From NCBI GenBank assembly GCA_037179515.1, contig JAXCGZ010019405.1:27501-58724 (forward strand): 31,224 nucleotides of DNA, written 5' to 3'. This document shows positions 1-8,719 of this stretch, piece after piece; within the stretch, counting starts at the first letter, position 1, and each line of letters begins with the position of its first letter. The position numbers and the translations under genes were made by a program. The notes beneath the pieces are model-generated. The model was not told the DNA's origin. It saw nothing but the letters and a program-made list of their open reading frames with translations, and made no database searches. Origin of the DNA: Halocaridina rubra (Eukaryota; Arthropoda; Malacostraca; Decapoda; Atyidae).

Positions 1-1078
1 GCTTTTGTGTTGTTACTGGAAATCATGGCACAAGATAATATCACAATGCAAATTCATTAAAGCTCCTAAATGAGTGGATGGCTAACTTTGACCATTATGC
101 ATCAAATCTACTATGACAAAACCGAGAGAACTTCTATTTAGAGATACTAATGCCATTGAAATCCCCATATTTACAGGACATATTGCCAGCTATAACTTTT
201 GTGCTACTTTTTAAGTTATAAATCTGTCTGAATTGCATGAGCCTATCAAAGCATTCACTAAGTGACCATTTACAGTGAATCCTATGACTGGATATGAAAG
301 ATTGTAGGAAATGCAGTAACCATTGTAAGAGGAAAAATGTTAAACAATGCATCAGTAGTGCTATCTGAAAGTTTTGACCTACAGACTTTTGCAAAATAAC
401 CTCTTTTACCATATTACATGAAACAGCACTTGCAGGGCAACTCATCCTATTGTAAAATGAATTACCTCAAAAGTAGCATTTCTTCTTAAATTAATAGGCA
501 CCAGTGATAGTTGAGGCCCCAAGAGGTATTCTTTCCAAACCTTCTTCCACTAACTGCTGCTGCGGCTCCCCAGTGAACTGTTCCTGGTGTTTTGGATATA
601 ATGCAGCAGCAGCAGCAACTGCCGATGGAGATGCAGATATAATGTGTTAGCTTGATTGTATGCAGTTTTAAAATCAAAAGATATATTCTTTAACAAGCAC
701 TGACAGATGAATGCTGAGGTAAAACCATTAATAAATGTATCATGAGCCAGTTCTTTCCTCCACTGTTCAGCTGTGACATTTTTACAAGTACAGTTTATGT
801 AAGCTTGTGTAATTCCCTTAAATTCATCAAAGCTTCACCAGGCTGTTGTCGCCGTGTTTCTAAAGAAACAGCACTATCATAAGCAGTACAGTCTTCAATA
901 AGTTCATTCACAGTAGGATTTACACAGTTTGCTAGAGCCCTCAACTTGTTAGTTGCAGCTTCCCCTGTCTCTGTGATGTTTATAAATGTACGGTTCCAGC
1001 ACAGCCATTCTTTGGGAGCTGTAGGTAAGTTGGAGTCAGTATCCAGGCGAGACGGCATGAGCAGTTTGGCCATTAGTT
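1..1078 (-). pseudogene. Decayed Ty3/Gypsy-like retrotransposon gag and protease remnant
   Basis: Read on the minus strand, 1073-798 is an open gag-like N-terminus of about 92 residues starting MAKLLMPSRLD, with the phrase ETRRQQPGEAL typical of Ty3/Gypsy-type gag proteins. Beyond it the reading jumps frame several times. Around 360-450 there are remnants of a CCHC zinc knuckle (spaced Cys, then GKRGYFAKVC) with an in-frame stop inside it. Around 200-290 is a retropepsin-like stretch (VNGHLVNALIG), in which the catalytic Asp of the usual D-S/T-G triad reads as Gly. Near the left edge CDIILCHDFQ resembles the protease C-terminal region. The element runs off the window, so reverse transcriptase would lie outside. 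It is clearly non-functional. The family is recognised from motif memory only, and no LTR or primer-binding site was found at the 1079-1650 side. Confidence 0.75.
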
Positions 1079-1907
1079 TTAAATATTTTGAATAAATTGT
1101 AATGAAACTGCAACACTTGGTATGGTTGGTAAACTTTATTCATCACATTTCCAAACTAGCATGCATGATATAAAGCATCCAAAAACTTAGGATATTCACT
1201 CTGCTTTATATCACTAAGTGTAAACAATATAAAAGAGAAGAGATACACCATGCAGCTGTCACAATGCTGCCAATAATGTTCATTATTGTATAGGAAGTCC
1301 ATCACATTCTTCCCTCTAAGGATACACAAACAGTGATAAAATAACTATAGAATATTTTTTTTACAGTACATGGCATGCAAGCAGATATAATAGACAAAGT
1401 AAATTACTGCTTTATAATGACCATTTAATGCAAAACGCATATTTTGACATTATTTTCATCGTGTATTACGTATTAGATATTATTCGATGTCGAAAAGTAA
1501 TTTACTCTCTATAAAGAGTATTCTTTATTTATCATTTATAGTCTTTCTTATAGCTATAATTGACGCTCATATTACATCACCTGACTCATTTGCCTAAATG
1601 AGCTCACATGGGAGAGCATTATGCTCGTAACTCCCCTTGTACTAGTATTTTCCTTTTTGTTTTAACTCATTAACACTTGTCATTTCTTTCCTTAAAATTA
1701 GGAGTATATTTAGCATTGACCGTTTTTCGCTTAGCAAATATCAATTATTTTTACTCTATGAAAACAGGTACTTTCTTACATCTGCATAGAAGTTGTCTTA
1801 TAAAGTTTTATACTGTGAATTCTAGTTCTACAGTCGCCGAATGCGAAGTATCGCTCAGTGTTACTCACAGTTGAAAACATTAGTCCATATTGTAGCCATA
1901 AACATTT
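1079..1907. other. AT-rich stretch with no recognised feature
   Basis: No ORF here has a recognisable motif. It could contain the untranslated leader or LTR of the adjoining retroelement remnant, which would lie on this side, but I see no clear terminal TG...CA pair or tRNA-complementary primer site. Confidence 0.5.
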
Positions 1908-2425
1908 CCTTGGTGGCCAGGCCCGATGAGGGTAGTTTTTTTTTTTTTTCCAGTCCCGGTGTCACACTTCTTCGTCAGCTTTATTTGTCTGTCTTCATAC
2001 GGGGTTGCTATATTTGATGAGACGCCTCCGTCTGCTTATGCTGCCTGTCTTTCTATCTCACCCATAGAGGGTGCAAGTTAGCACAACTCCATGCCCGTCC
2101 CAATCCCGGTTAAATGGAGATGATTAACATCAGAAAAGGCATATGGCCGTGAAGCAACCCGAAACCTTGATGATTCCCAACCAGGGAATAGTCCCGGTGT
2201 CACACTCATATAAAAAAAAATTTCAGTGACTTCATCTTCTTTGATATGACCAAATTAAAGTTCTCTTTCTATGCCTACATCAACCCGGATATTCTTGGAT
2301 ATTCGTTACACGCGTCTTATCATCTCTTCACATCTGACAAGTCACACTACTCCCCATCTATATTCCTCTTTATGTTTTCTTCGTGCCCAGGCCTGATGAG
2401 GGTAGATATTTCTTTTTTTATTGGG
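1908..2425 (+). repeat. Fragments of the foldback-type repeat also found at 7085-7706
   Basis: Two pieces match the foldback element further right. The piece at 1908-1968 carries GGCC(T)GATGAGGG followed by a T run and GTCCCGGTGTCACAC. The piece at 2264-2420 matches the left arm of the 7.1-kb element almost base by base (TATTCTTGGATATTCGTTACA, CTTCACATCTGACAAGTCAC, CCCAGGCCTGATGAGGG). Between them, at 2020-2210, is sequence with CCCGGTTAAATGGAGATG and another GTCCCGGTGTCACAC, probably an internal or separate repeat. No coding capacity is visible. Confidence 0.6.
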
Positions 2426-3230
2426 GGGTAGCCAACATCAAAAAAAGAAACAATAAGGGGATTACTTTGCTCTATGGGCAATGACGAGGGAGCTAGCAAC
2501 CGTTCAGATGGCACTGCTGAAGTGCCACAGCCCATCCTCCCGGCTCTTCCACAACCTATGTCGCTTCATAAATGCCAACTTCCCTACTGCCCCTACCACA
2601 GGGCTACCTCATGTAAGATGCAGCCCCGTGATAACAGCAGATGCCCTTCAGAGCTGTGTCACAATCGCTCGCCTCTCATTCCTATTCCTAGCACGCTCAC
2701 TTGCTTCCCTCACATCCATCCTCCTATCAATCATGGCTCTTCTTACTCCATCTATCCACCCAAACCTAGGCCTCCCTCTAGCATTTCTCCCATCAACCCT
2801 GGCTTTCATCACCTTTTTCAACAGTCTTTCATCATCCATCCTCTCCACATGGCCAAAACATCTCAGAACATTCATATCTACTCTGGCTGTCAATTCTCTC
2901 CTCACACCCGTTCTTGCTCTCACCACTTCATTCCTAATCCTATCCAACTGAGATACACAATCATACTCCTCAGCCATTTCATCTCGAACACATTTAGTTT
3001 CCGTCTCTCACTTACTTTCATACCCCCATAACTCTGATCCGTACATCACAGTTGGCACAACCACTTTCTCATACAAAACATTCTTAACATTCATTTCCAA
3101 CCCTCTGTTCTTTATCACTTCTTTCAACGCACCCAATACTTTACATCCTTCATTCACTATGTGACACACATCTTCCACTCCATCATTGTAACAGTAGCTA
3201 AATCTTTGCCCAACACCTTGAAGGGTCAGA
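2426..3230 (-). pseudogene. 3' end of a non-LTR retrotransposon (LINE), 5'-truncated
   Basis: On the minus strand 3215-2650 encodes the C-terminal part of a LINE reverse transcriptase, broken by at least one frameshift near 3000. Upstream of the break are LYEKVVVPTVMYGSELWG and NRGLEMNVK. Downstream are RCFGHVERMDDERLLKKVM and GRNARGRPRFGWIDGVRRAM, ending in IVTQL and a stop at 2648-2650. The remaining ~200 bp looks like 3' UTR. The ~200-bp overlap with 17130-17332 is nearly identical, so this is the same family as the plus-strand LINE in intron 3, and it preserves the 3' end which that copy lacks. 5' truncation is usual for target-primed LINE insertions. Confidence 0.85.
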
Positions 3231-3342
3231 CAGGTCGGGACTCCTTTGATGGCTTAAGCTTAGGATGTTCTTAATTTTACAGGAGTTTGGGCAAAGTGGT
3301 ACGCCAGAAAATTAAAAAAAAATTTAGTCTAAAGAATGCGAC

Positions 3343-3427
<85 letters not shown>

Positions 3428-3441
3428 TATTATTATTATTA
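3343..3441. repeat. (TTA)n microsatellite, about 100 bp
   Basis: Near-perfect TTA/TAT triplet repeat with a single interruption around 3425. It lies about 150 bp upstream of the proposed ENKD1 promoter and is followed by a short degenerate GTAGTAGTA tract. Confidence 0.97.
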
Positions 3442-3594
3442 TGAATGGTGGTCGTAGTCGTCATCGTAGTAGTAGTAATAGTATATTGTATTTATATGTA
3501 ATAACATGTCTGCCAAAATATCCAGATAATTTCGAAAATAGTCCTCATATACTTTAAAAAGCTTTATGTCCCAAGACGCACATCAAAAACACTT

Positions 3595-3608
3595 GTTGCT
3601 ATAGCAAC
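3595..3608 (+). promoter_or_regulatory. RFX X-box, perfect palindrome
   Basis: GTTGCTATAGCAAC is a perfect 14-bp palindrome. It fits the consensus of the X-box bound by RFX-family factors (DAF-19 in nematodes), two GTTGCY half sites around an AT centre. X-boxes sit within roughly 100-200 bp of the transcription start of many ciliary genes. Here the site lies about 120 bp before a good splice donor, and the downstream gene is the cilium/centrosome gene ENKD1. The sequence match is direct; the link to ENKD1 across a 10-kb intron is inference. Confidence 0.75.
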
Positions 3609-3616
3609 CCGGAAGC
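3608..3616 (+). promoter_or_regulatory. ETS-like site next to the X-box
   Basis: CCCGGAAGC directly follows the X-box and contains the GGAA core in the ACCGGAAGT-like context preferred by ETS/GABP-type factors. Such sites are common in TATA-less housekeeping and ciliary promoters. I see no TATA box nearby. A nine-base match alone could be chance. Confidence 0.4.
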
Positions 3617-3619
3617 AAC

Positions 3620-3727
3620 ACCAAAACATAAACAAATGATAAATGGCTTCCTATTTCGTGATTTCGGAATATTTGCATTTCTAAGACACTTTTTGTGCCA
3701 ATTTGGAGCTGTGAATTCGGGTTAAAG
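3620..3727 (+). other. ENKD1: Proposed non-coding first exon of ENKD1 with splice donor
   Basis: The stretch after the X-box ends at TTAAAG|GTGAGA, a strong donor with GT at 3728-3729. Joining it to the acceptor at 13899/13900 gives a 5' leader. ATGs in the leader (for example ATGGCTTCC near 3642) open only short reading frames that stop within it, and the ENKD1 frame has an in-frame TGA at 13922. The exon is therefore non-coding. The transcription start is unknown, so the left edge is approximate. A different upstream exon is possible without RNA evidence. Confidence 0.45.
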
Positions 3728-3975
3728 GTGAGAAGTAGTCTAAATAAAAAAAATATTTTTCCCCCCTTTTAGTATGAGTAAATGTGCTCAATTTTATTTG
3801 ACAATGTGGCGCTGTTGTAGCGACTAAGGCTGGTATGGTGCTGTCCCCCAGGTTCAGTCATGGCCTGAGGTTGGATTAGCTCTCACTATCTCACGGCATT
3901 ACTGATTAAATTGGTAAATTAATTGGAGGGTTAGTGATTTCCTATAGATTTAAGTATTATTTAGTTATTGCCTGA

Positions 3976-4170
3976 ATAATTAAAGAATGTAGTAATGTTG
4001 ACATTTTTATGAGGAAGTTGAAGACATATCTTTACGGTGACTGCTACACCCTTGAAATGACAGTCAGTGAATATTACAAACCTTAAGATTGTAATATCTG
4101 TTTAAACCTTTAGTTTAGATTGCGACTCCCTGAGCGTTGCATAGACGGAACGGGAGTCGAAAAACAAACA
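3976..4170 (+). pseudogene. Probable LINE C-terminal tail and 3' stem-loop
   Basis: Positions 3976-4086 read as a short frame with FMRKLKTYLYGDCY, then a stop at 4084-4086. This resembles the 'FKxKLKTYLF' tail that ends many LINE reverse transcriptases. About 50 bp after the stop there is a hairpin (CGACTCCC at 4133-4140 pairing with GGGAGTCG at 4152-4159, 11-nt loop), followed by an A-rich end. That matches a LINE 3' UTR. The fragment is too short for certainty. Confidence 0.4.
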
Positions 4171-4740
4171 TCAAAAGTAAGGTAAGGTAATATCACTGAG
4201 TCAATGTGAATGGAGAAGTGACTTGGGGCCCCAGCTATTTCGTAGGTGTGTAGTTGGGCTCAATTGCCATCACTGTCTCTTGCCTCTGCCATTCATTACA
4301 GACCTTTTACCTCTGAGATTTATATTGCATGACGTTGTAGGCTGGGAATAATTTGTGACTGTTTTTCATTACATTGTTTATTGCTAACATAGGATATTTG
4401 GAATATGATTCTGTTCCTCTGTTAACTCAGCACATCTGATTGGTATATACAATGAGGAGTGTGTAATATAATTCTATATTTCCTTAAATCCAACACATCT
4501 AATTGATTATACAATGAGCCTGTCATCTTACAGGGGCTACTGCACTCAGAATCCCATGACCCTCGCCATTTTCACCAGTTGGTCTTAGCTAATTGATACT
4601 GAATGAATAACCATTAGGTGCTGAACCTTAGACGTTATATATAGGAGTTTGAATGGTGTTCCATTAATCTGCCAAATAAAATCATTGGAAGAGTAAATGT
4701 TTACTCTCAAAATTCAAAACCCAATGAGTTAATATCATTA

Positions 4741-4893
4741 GCCATACTATGTGTCACTATAGATCCCCATTCAAATGGGGGTTAATATAGACAGGTTGGA
4801 GTGAGGGAATTAAGGGTGAATGTCCTTCCTAATTCCCATTGGTAGGATAGAACGTGGGTATGTCACATCCTGAGTCACGCGGTTAAACTACGG
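4741..4893 (-). repeat. tRNA-like SINE, copy 1
   Basis: Minus-strand copy of the SINE family found seven times in this window. From its 5' end (4893) it has a degenerate A-box region, a B-box-like stretch, the body GGAAGGACATTC...CTTAATTCCC, and the tail palindrome CCCCATTTGAATGGGG followed by ATAGTGACACATA. Confidence 0.75.
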
Positions 4894-4895
4894 TA

Positions 4896-5250
4896 TTATT
4901 GCATTATAGGACCACCTCTGTTTTCCAGTTGAAATAAAGGTTTTCTGCTAGTTTTTTATGTGTTTTAAGCGAATCTGACCTTCATTTGCTCCGGAAATTA
5001 GTCCTTCACTCTGAAAAATTAACTGTTAGTTAAAAATCACTGGGAAAAATTAACCATTAGTTAAATATCACTGGCTTTCTGGTAAGTGAAGAGTTGCTGT
5101 AGCCGCCCGTTACTCAGTTTCAAAGTGCGCACTGAGTTAATGAAATAATGGGGTTAGGTTAATTTAGGTTAGGTTAGTTCAAAACACATAAACTACCAAA
5201 AAAACATTTATTTCAATTGGAAAATAGAGGTGGTCCTATAATGCAATTTT
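4896..5250. mobile_element. MITE with ~70-bp terminal inverted repeats
   Basis: The left end (4897-4966: ATTGCATTATAGGACCACCTC...TTTTCCAGTTGAAATAAA...TTTATGTGTTTT) is repeated in inverse orientation at 5180-5247 with about 85-90% identity by eye. The interior (~215 bp) is non-coding and includes TTAACTGTTAGTTAAA-like repeats and a TTAGGTTA run at 5153-5178. It is compatible with a non-autonomous DNA transposon. The exact ends and target duplication are unclear because the flanking bases are themselves palindromic. Confidence 0.75.
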
Positions 5251-5689
5251 ACCTAAACTAGTGAGCTGAATATGTTTATCATTGATGATAAATCTAAATC
5301 CACATCTCTTTTCCTAAGTTTGGTGAAGTAAATTAATGCATCCAAACATAATCTAACCTAATATATTATATCGAACACTGGAAAACGGTAAAAAATGATC
5401 ACTCAAAAACCATAATGTGAACTATCAACTCATTGGGGGTGTGAAAGCAAACATTTACCTGCACACACTGTTTATAAAGTAAAATAATCACATATTAGAG
5501 GTCATAAATTATTGTTCAGATGAGATAATTGAAGCTGCTAGCTTAACAGAGGGCCAAATGGTTCATCTCGAGATTCTTTACACCTGCAAAATGAACCTCT
5601 TGATAGCTAAGGGTTTGTGGGCCTCCTGGTATTCCTAGCCAGATCTAGGTACAGTGGCCTGTTGTGGGTTTTTGATCCAAGAATGTACA
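5251..5689. other. Intronic sequence without recognised features
   Basis: AT-rich, with no motif-bearing ORF, no repeat that I can match elsewhere in the window, and no obvious secondary structure. It grades into the minisatellite array to the right. Confidence 0.5.
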
Positions 5690-6702
5690 AATATTCAAGT
5701 AACCCTAAAATCTTTTGGAACGATTTGTGGTACATTAACATACAGATCATCACAAAATCTTTAGGGAGGTTTTGTGGTACAGTAATTGTCAAGTAACCTC
5801 AAAACATTTTGGAAGATATTTAGTACAGTAATATACAAGTAACCTCAAATATTTTGGTAGGTTTTGTAGTACAGTGATAAACATGTAACCTTAAACTATC
5901 TTGGGAATGTTGATACAGTAGTATAGAGGTAATCTCAAAATCTTTTGGAATTATTTATGGTACAGTAATATAGAAGTAACCTCAAAACCTTGTGATAGGT
6001 TTTGTAGAACAGTAATAAATAGATAACTTCAAAATATTATATGAGGTTTTGTGGTACTGTAATATACAAATAACCTCAAAATATGTTAGGAGGTTTTGTG
6101 GTACAGTAGTAGACAAGTAACCTCAAACCTTTTGGGAGGCTTTGTGGTACAGTATTGTACAAGAAGCCTCAAAATCTTTTGGGAACTTTTGTGGCACAGC
6201 ACACCTCAAAATATTTCAGGAGGCCATGAGGTACAGTAGTATATTAGTAACTTCAAAATCTTTTGGAAGGTTTTGCTTCACAGTAGTATACATATAACCT
6301 TAGAACTTTTTGGGAGGTCTTGTGGTATAGAAATAAATAAGTGACCTCAAAATCTTTTAGGAGGATTTATGGTACAGTAATATTCAAGTGTACTCCGACT
6401 CCTATGGGATATTTTGTGGTACAGTAATACACATTTAACCTCAAAATCTTTGGGAGGTTTTCTTTTACAGTAATATACAAGTAATCTCAAACCTTTTAGG
6501 AGGTGTCGTCGTGCAGTAATGTACAAGTAACCTCAATATCTTTGGGGAGGCATATTTGGCACGATAATGTACAAATAACCTCAAAATCTTTTGGGAGGTT
6601 TTGGTGTGCAGTAAGGTACACATAACTTCAAACCTTTTGGGTGTTTTGTGGTACAGTGATAGACAAATAACCCCAAAATATTTTGGAAAGTTTGGGTTTA
6701 AT
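5690..6702. repeat. Minisatellite, ~47-bp unit, about 21 copies
   Basis: Degenerate tandem array whose unit reads approximately AGTAACCTCAAAATCTTTTG then GGAGGTTTTGTGGTACAGTA then ATATACA. Distances between successive TACAG landmarks (5779, 5825, 5871, 5915, 5962, 6009, 6056) are 44-47 bp. Units differ by scattered substitutions and small indels, so the array is old. No coding meaning is seen. Confidence 0.92.
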
Positions 6703-6894
6703 TTAATTGAACCACAATCTGTATGAGCTTACACCAAAATTGGCTTTTGATACTGGTGACTACACCAAATTGGTTCAATGCACTGCCGAGTTCTGTGTTG
6801 TTATATGATAAATGATACAGTTAGCTCAAGTTAATTTTTTCATGGTCAAACTCAACCTCCTATTTGATTGCTAGCTTGTTTTGAGCATACACTC

Positions 6895-6990
6895 AGGGTA
6901 ATGATTACATCTGCCAAAACAAGTCCTTCGCAAGAAGGCAACCGTCCTAGCCCTTAGTAGAAAAGGGAGTTCGTGTGGTAAAACCCAAAC
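6895..6990 (+). repeat. ~93-bp two-hairpin interspersed repeat, copy 1
   Basis: This is about 90% identical to 23208-23300. It contains two potential hairpins: CCTTC-GCAA-GAAGG, and CCCTT...AAGGG within CTAGCCCTTAGTAGAAAAGGG. The block begins GGTAATGATTACATCTGCC and ends near GGGAGTTCGTG. It has no tRNA boxes, no long terminal inverted repeats and no coding capacity. Its class is unknown. Confidence 0.7.
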
Positions 6991-7084
6991 AACAAAAATT
7001 GTTTTGAGAGAAATTTTTGATGTGCAAACTAGTTTATATTTTGCATATCTCCAATAACAATCTCGTATTTAGTGTATTTTCTAT

Positions 7085-7706
7085 ATAGTAGGCTGACGCA
7101 TGGCACCAACTGCCCATTGCGATACTACAGCTGAAGGGTCTTGTGGACTTAAATAAGACTGTCCAGGACAGTTCGATGTTAATTCTTCCTTCAATTACGA
7201 TTCTCTTTTTACGCCTACATCAACACCGAATATTCTTGGATATTCGTTACACATGTCTTATTATCCCTTCACTTCTAACAAGTCACAATACTCCCCATCT
7301 CTGTTTTTCTATGTTTTCTTTGTGCCCAGGCCTGATGAGGGCAAATTTATGTATTTATTTTTTTGCCTGTCCTGGTGTCACATCTTAAAAAAGAAAAGAT
7401 TTTTTATTTTTTTTAGGATTATGACACCAGGACGGGCAAACAAAAAAAAAAACTGCCCTCATCGAGCCTGGCCATGAAGAAAACAAAGTAAAGAGAAGAA
7501 GAAATGGGGAGTGCAGTGACTTGTCAGATGTGAAGGGATATAAGAGAAGTGTAGCAAATATCCAAGAATATTCGGTGTTGATGTAGGCATAGAAAAAGTA
7601 CTGTAACTGAGGGAGGACTTAACATCTAACAGTCCTATTTAAGTCCAAAAGACCCCTCAGCTGTAGTATCACAACGGGCAGCTGCTGCCATGGGTCAGCC
7701 TGCTAC
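7085..7706. mobile_element. Foldback element (long inverted repeat, ~300-bp arms)
   Basis: The left arm (about 7085-7385) and right arm (about 7425-7706) are reverse complements over nearly their full length, at roughly 85-90% identity. Matching pairs include GGCTGACGCATGGCA with TGCCATGGGTCAGCC, GATACTACAGCTGA with TCAGCTGTAGTATC, and CAACACCGAATATTCTTGG with its complement at 7567-7585. The short centre is A/T-rich (7385-7425). This is a snapback/foldback or very-long-TIR MITE. Pieces of the same family lie at 1908-2425. Short ORFs inside are incidental. Confidence 0.85.
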
Positions 7707-7710
7707 GTGG

Positions 7711-8719
7711 TTAGTACAACAGTTAAATATAATTGCAATCAGAAGTACACAAGTTCTCAAGAACTATTTCAGTGCAAGTCATTTTTACTATTTCATTGTC
7801 CTATTTTATTTTTCTGTATACCACACCTTTCACCTATATTTCCATTTCCCAGCAAATTATATGATATTCTTTTGGAACTCTGCCGGCATCTTTTGGTAAA
7901 CTCTTGCCAATTATTAATATCCATTATTTGAGTGGGTTATTGCCCTTTTCATTGTTTCTCACTGTATACATAAGGCTTTTCTGTGCTCTACAATGATTTT
8001 TCTTTGAAGATAAGTAAATATTCTGGTAAGCGCCAAGGTACTTTGTTTTTTATATACTGGGGAATTGCTTGTAGTTTTGACTTTTTGTTTCAGTGGGAGA
8101 CAGAAAACTTCCTTCACCTCTGCTTAAATGAGTATGTGCAAAAGGCATAATCAGTGTCCTAAATTTGAGAATGGGTTGGAGCATTGAGTGTGGATGAGAT
8201 TAAAGACATCAAATGATACCAAGAAACATGTTTTGCTTCATGTTGCACCAAAATTTATTTGTCCTTAAATGTGAAGCACCTCTTATGGGTATTGAAGGAA
8301 GAAAAGAGGTGGACGGGAGATTGGCTAAGCAAAAATATTTTGGATGAAAAGATAATCCATTCTTCAAGGAGTCTGGAAACATCGATCCTGACAAATTGTG
8401 ATTCCTCTGCGACAGTGCTTCATTAATGGGACGATTGCATGATGCTGGTTGTGTGATGACGTTTTGGCATTGCCAGTTTGCCGCCATCTTTATGTAAAGA
8501 TAGAGCAGGTTACATTGGGTTGGGATGAGTTTAGTACAGTATTATTACTATTTCTGAGAATCCATATTTGGTATGCAGTGCAAGACTTGTTTGCAGTTTA
8601 GAACAGGTGCAGAAACTAGGTTGCTAATCAACAACAACTAAAATGTGGAGGTGATAATCAAGTTTGTGTATAAATCCCTATTTTACAGTGATGAAAGTAC
8701 TGTATTATTAATAATAATA
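7711..8719. other. Intronic sequence, no confident feature
   Basis: There is no repeat I can match elsewhere. A minus-strand ORF at 8487-8209 (92 codons) starts in a strong context but has no recognised domain, and is discussed only as an observation. The right end (8700-8719) is a TTA/ATA microsatellite into which the neighbouring transposon inserted. Confidence 0.45.

Noticed and set aside
486..677. Minus-strand ORF with a Cys run (CCCCC)
   Set aside because: The GCA/CAG-rich stretch of the decayed gag read in the wrong frame. The gag-like reading is in another frame.
2474..3031. Plus-strand ORFs of 185 and 156 codons, rich in Ser, Pro, His and Leu
   Set aside because: They are antisense shadows of the minus-strand LINE reverse transcriptase fragment.
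3336..3557. Plus-strand ORF of poly-Tyr
   Set aside because: Translation of the (TTA)n microsatellite.
5153..5178. True interstitial telomere array
   Set aside because: Only about four imperfect TTAGG units inside a MITE, too few to call a telomeric insertion.
5690..6702. CRISPR-like regular repeats
   Set aside because: Contiguous ~47-bp units with gradual divergence and no repeat/spacer alternation, in a eukaryotic intron. It is a minisatellite.
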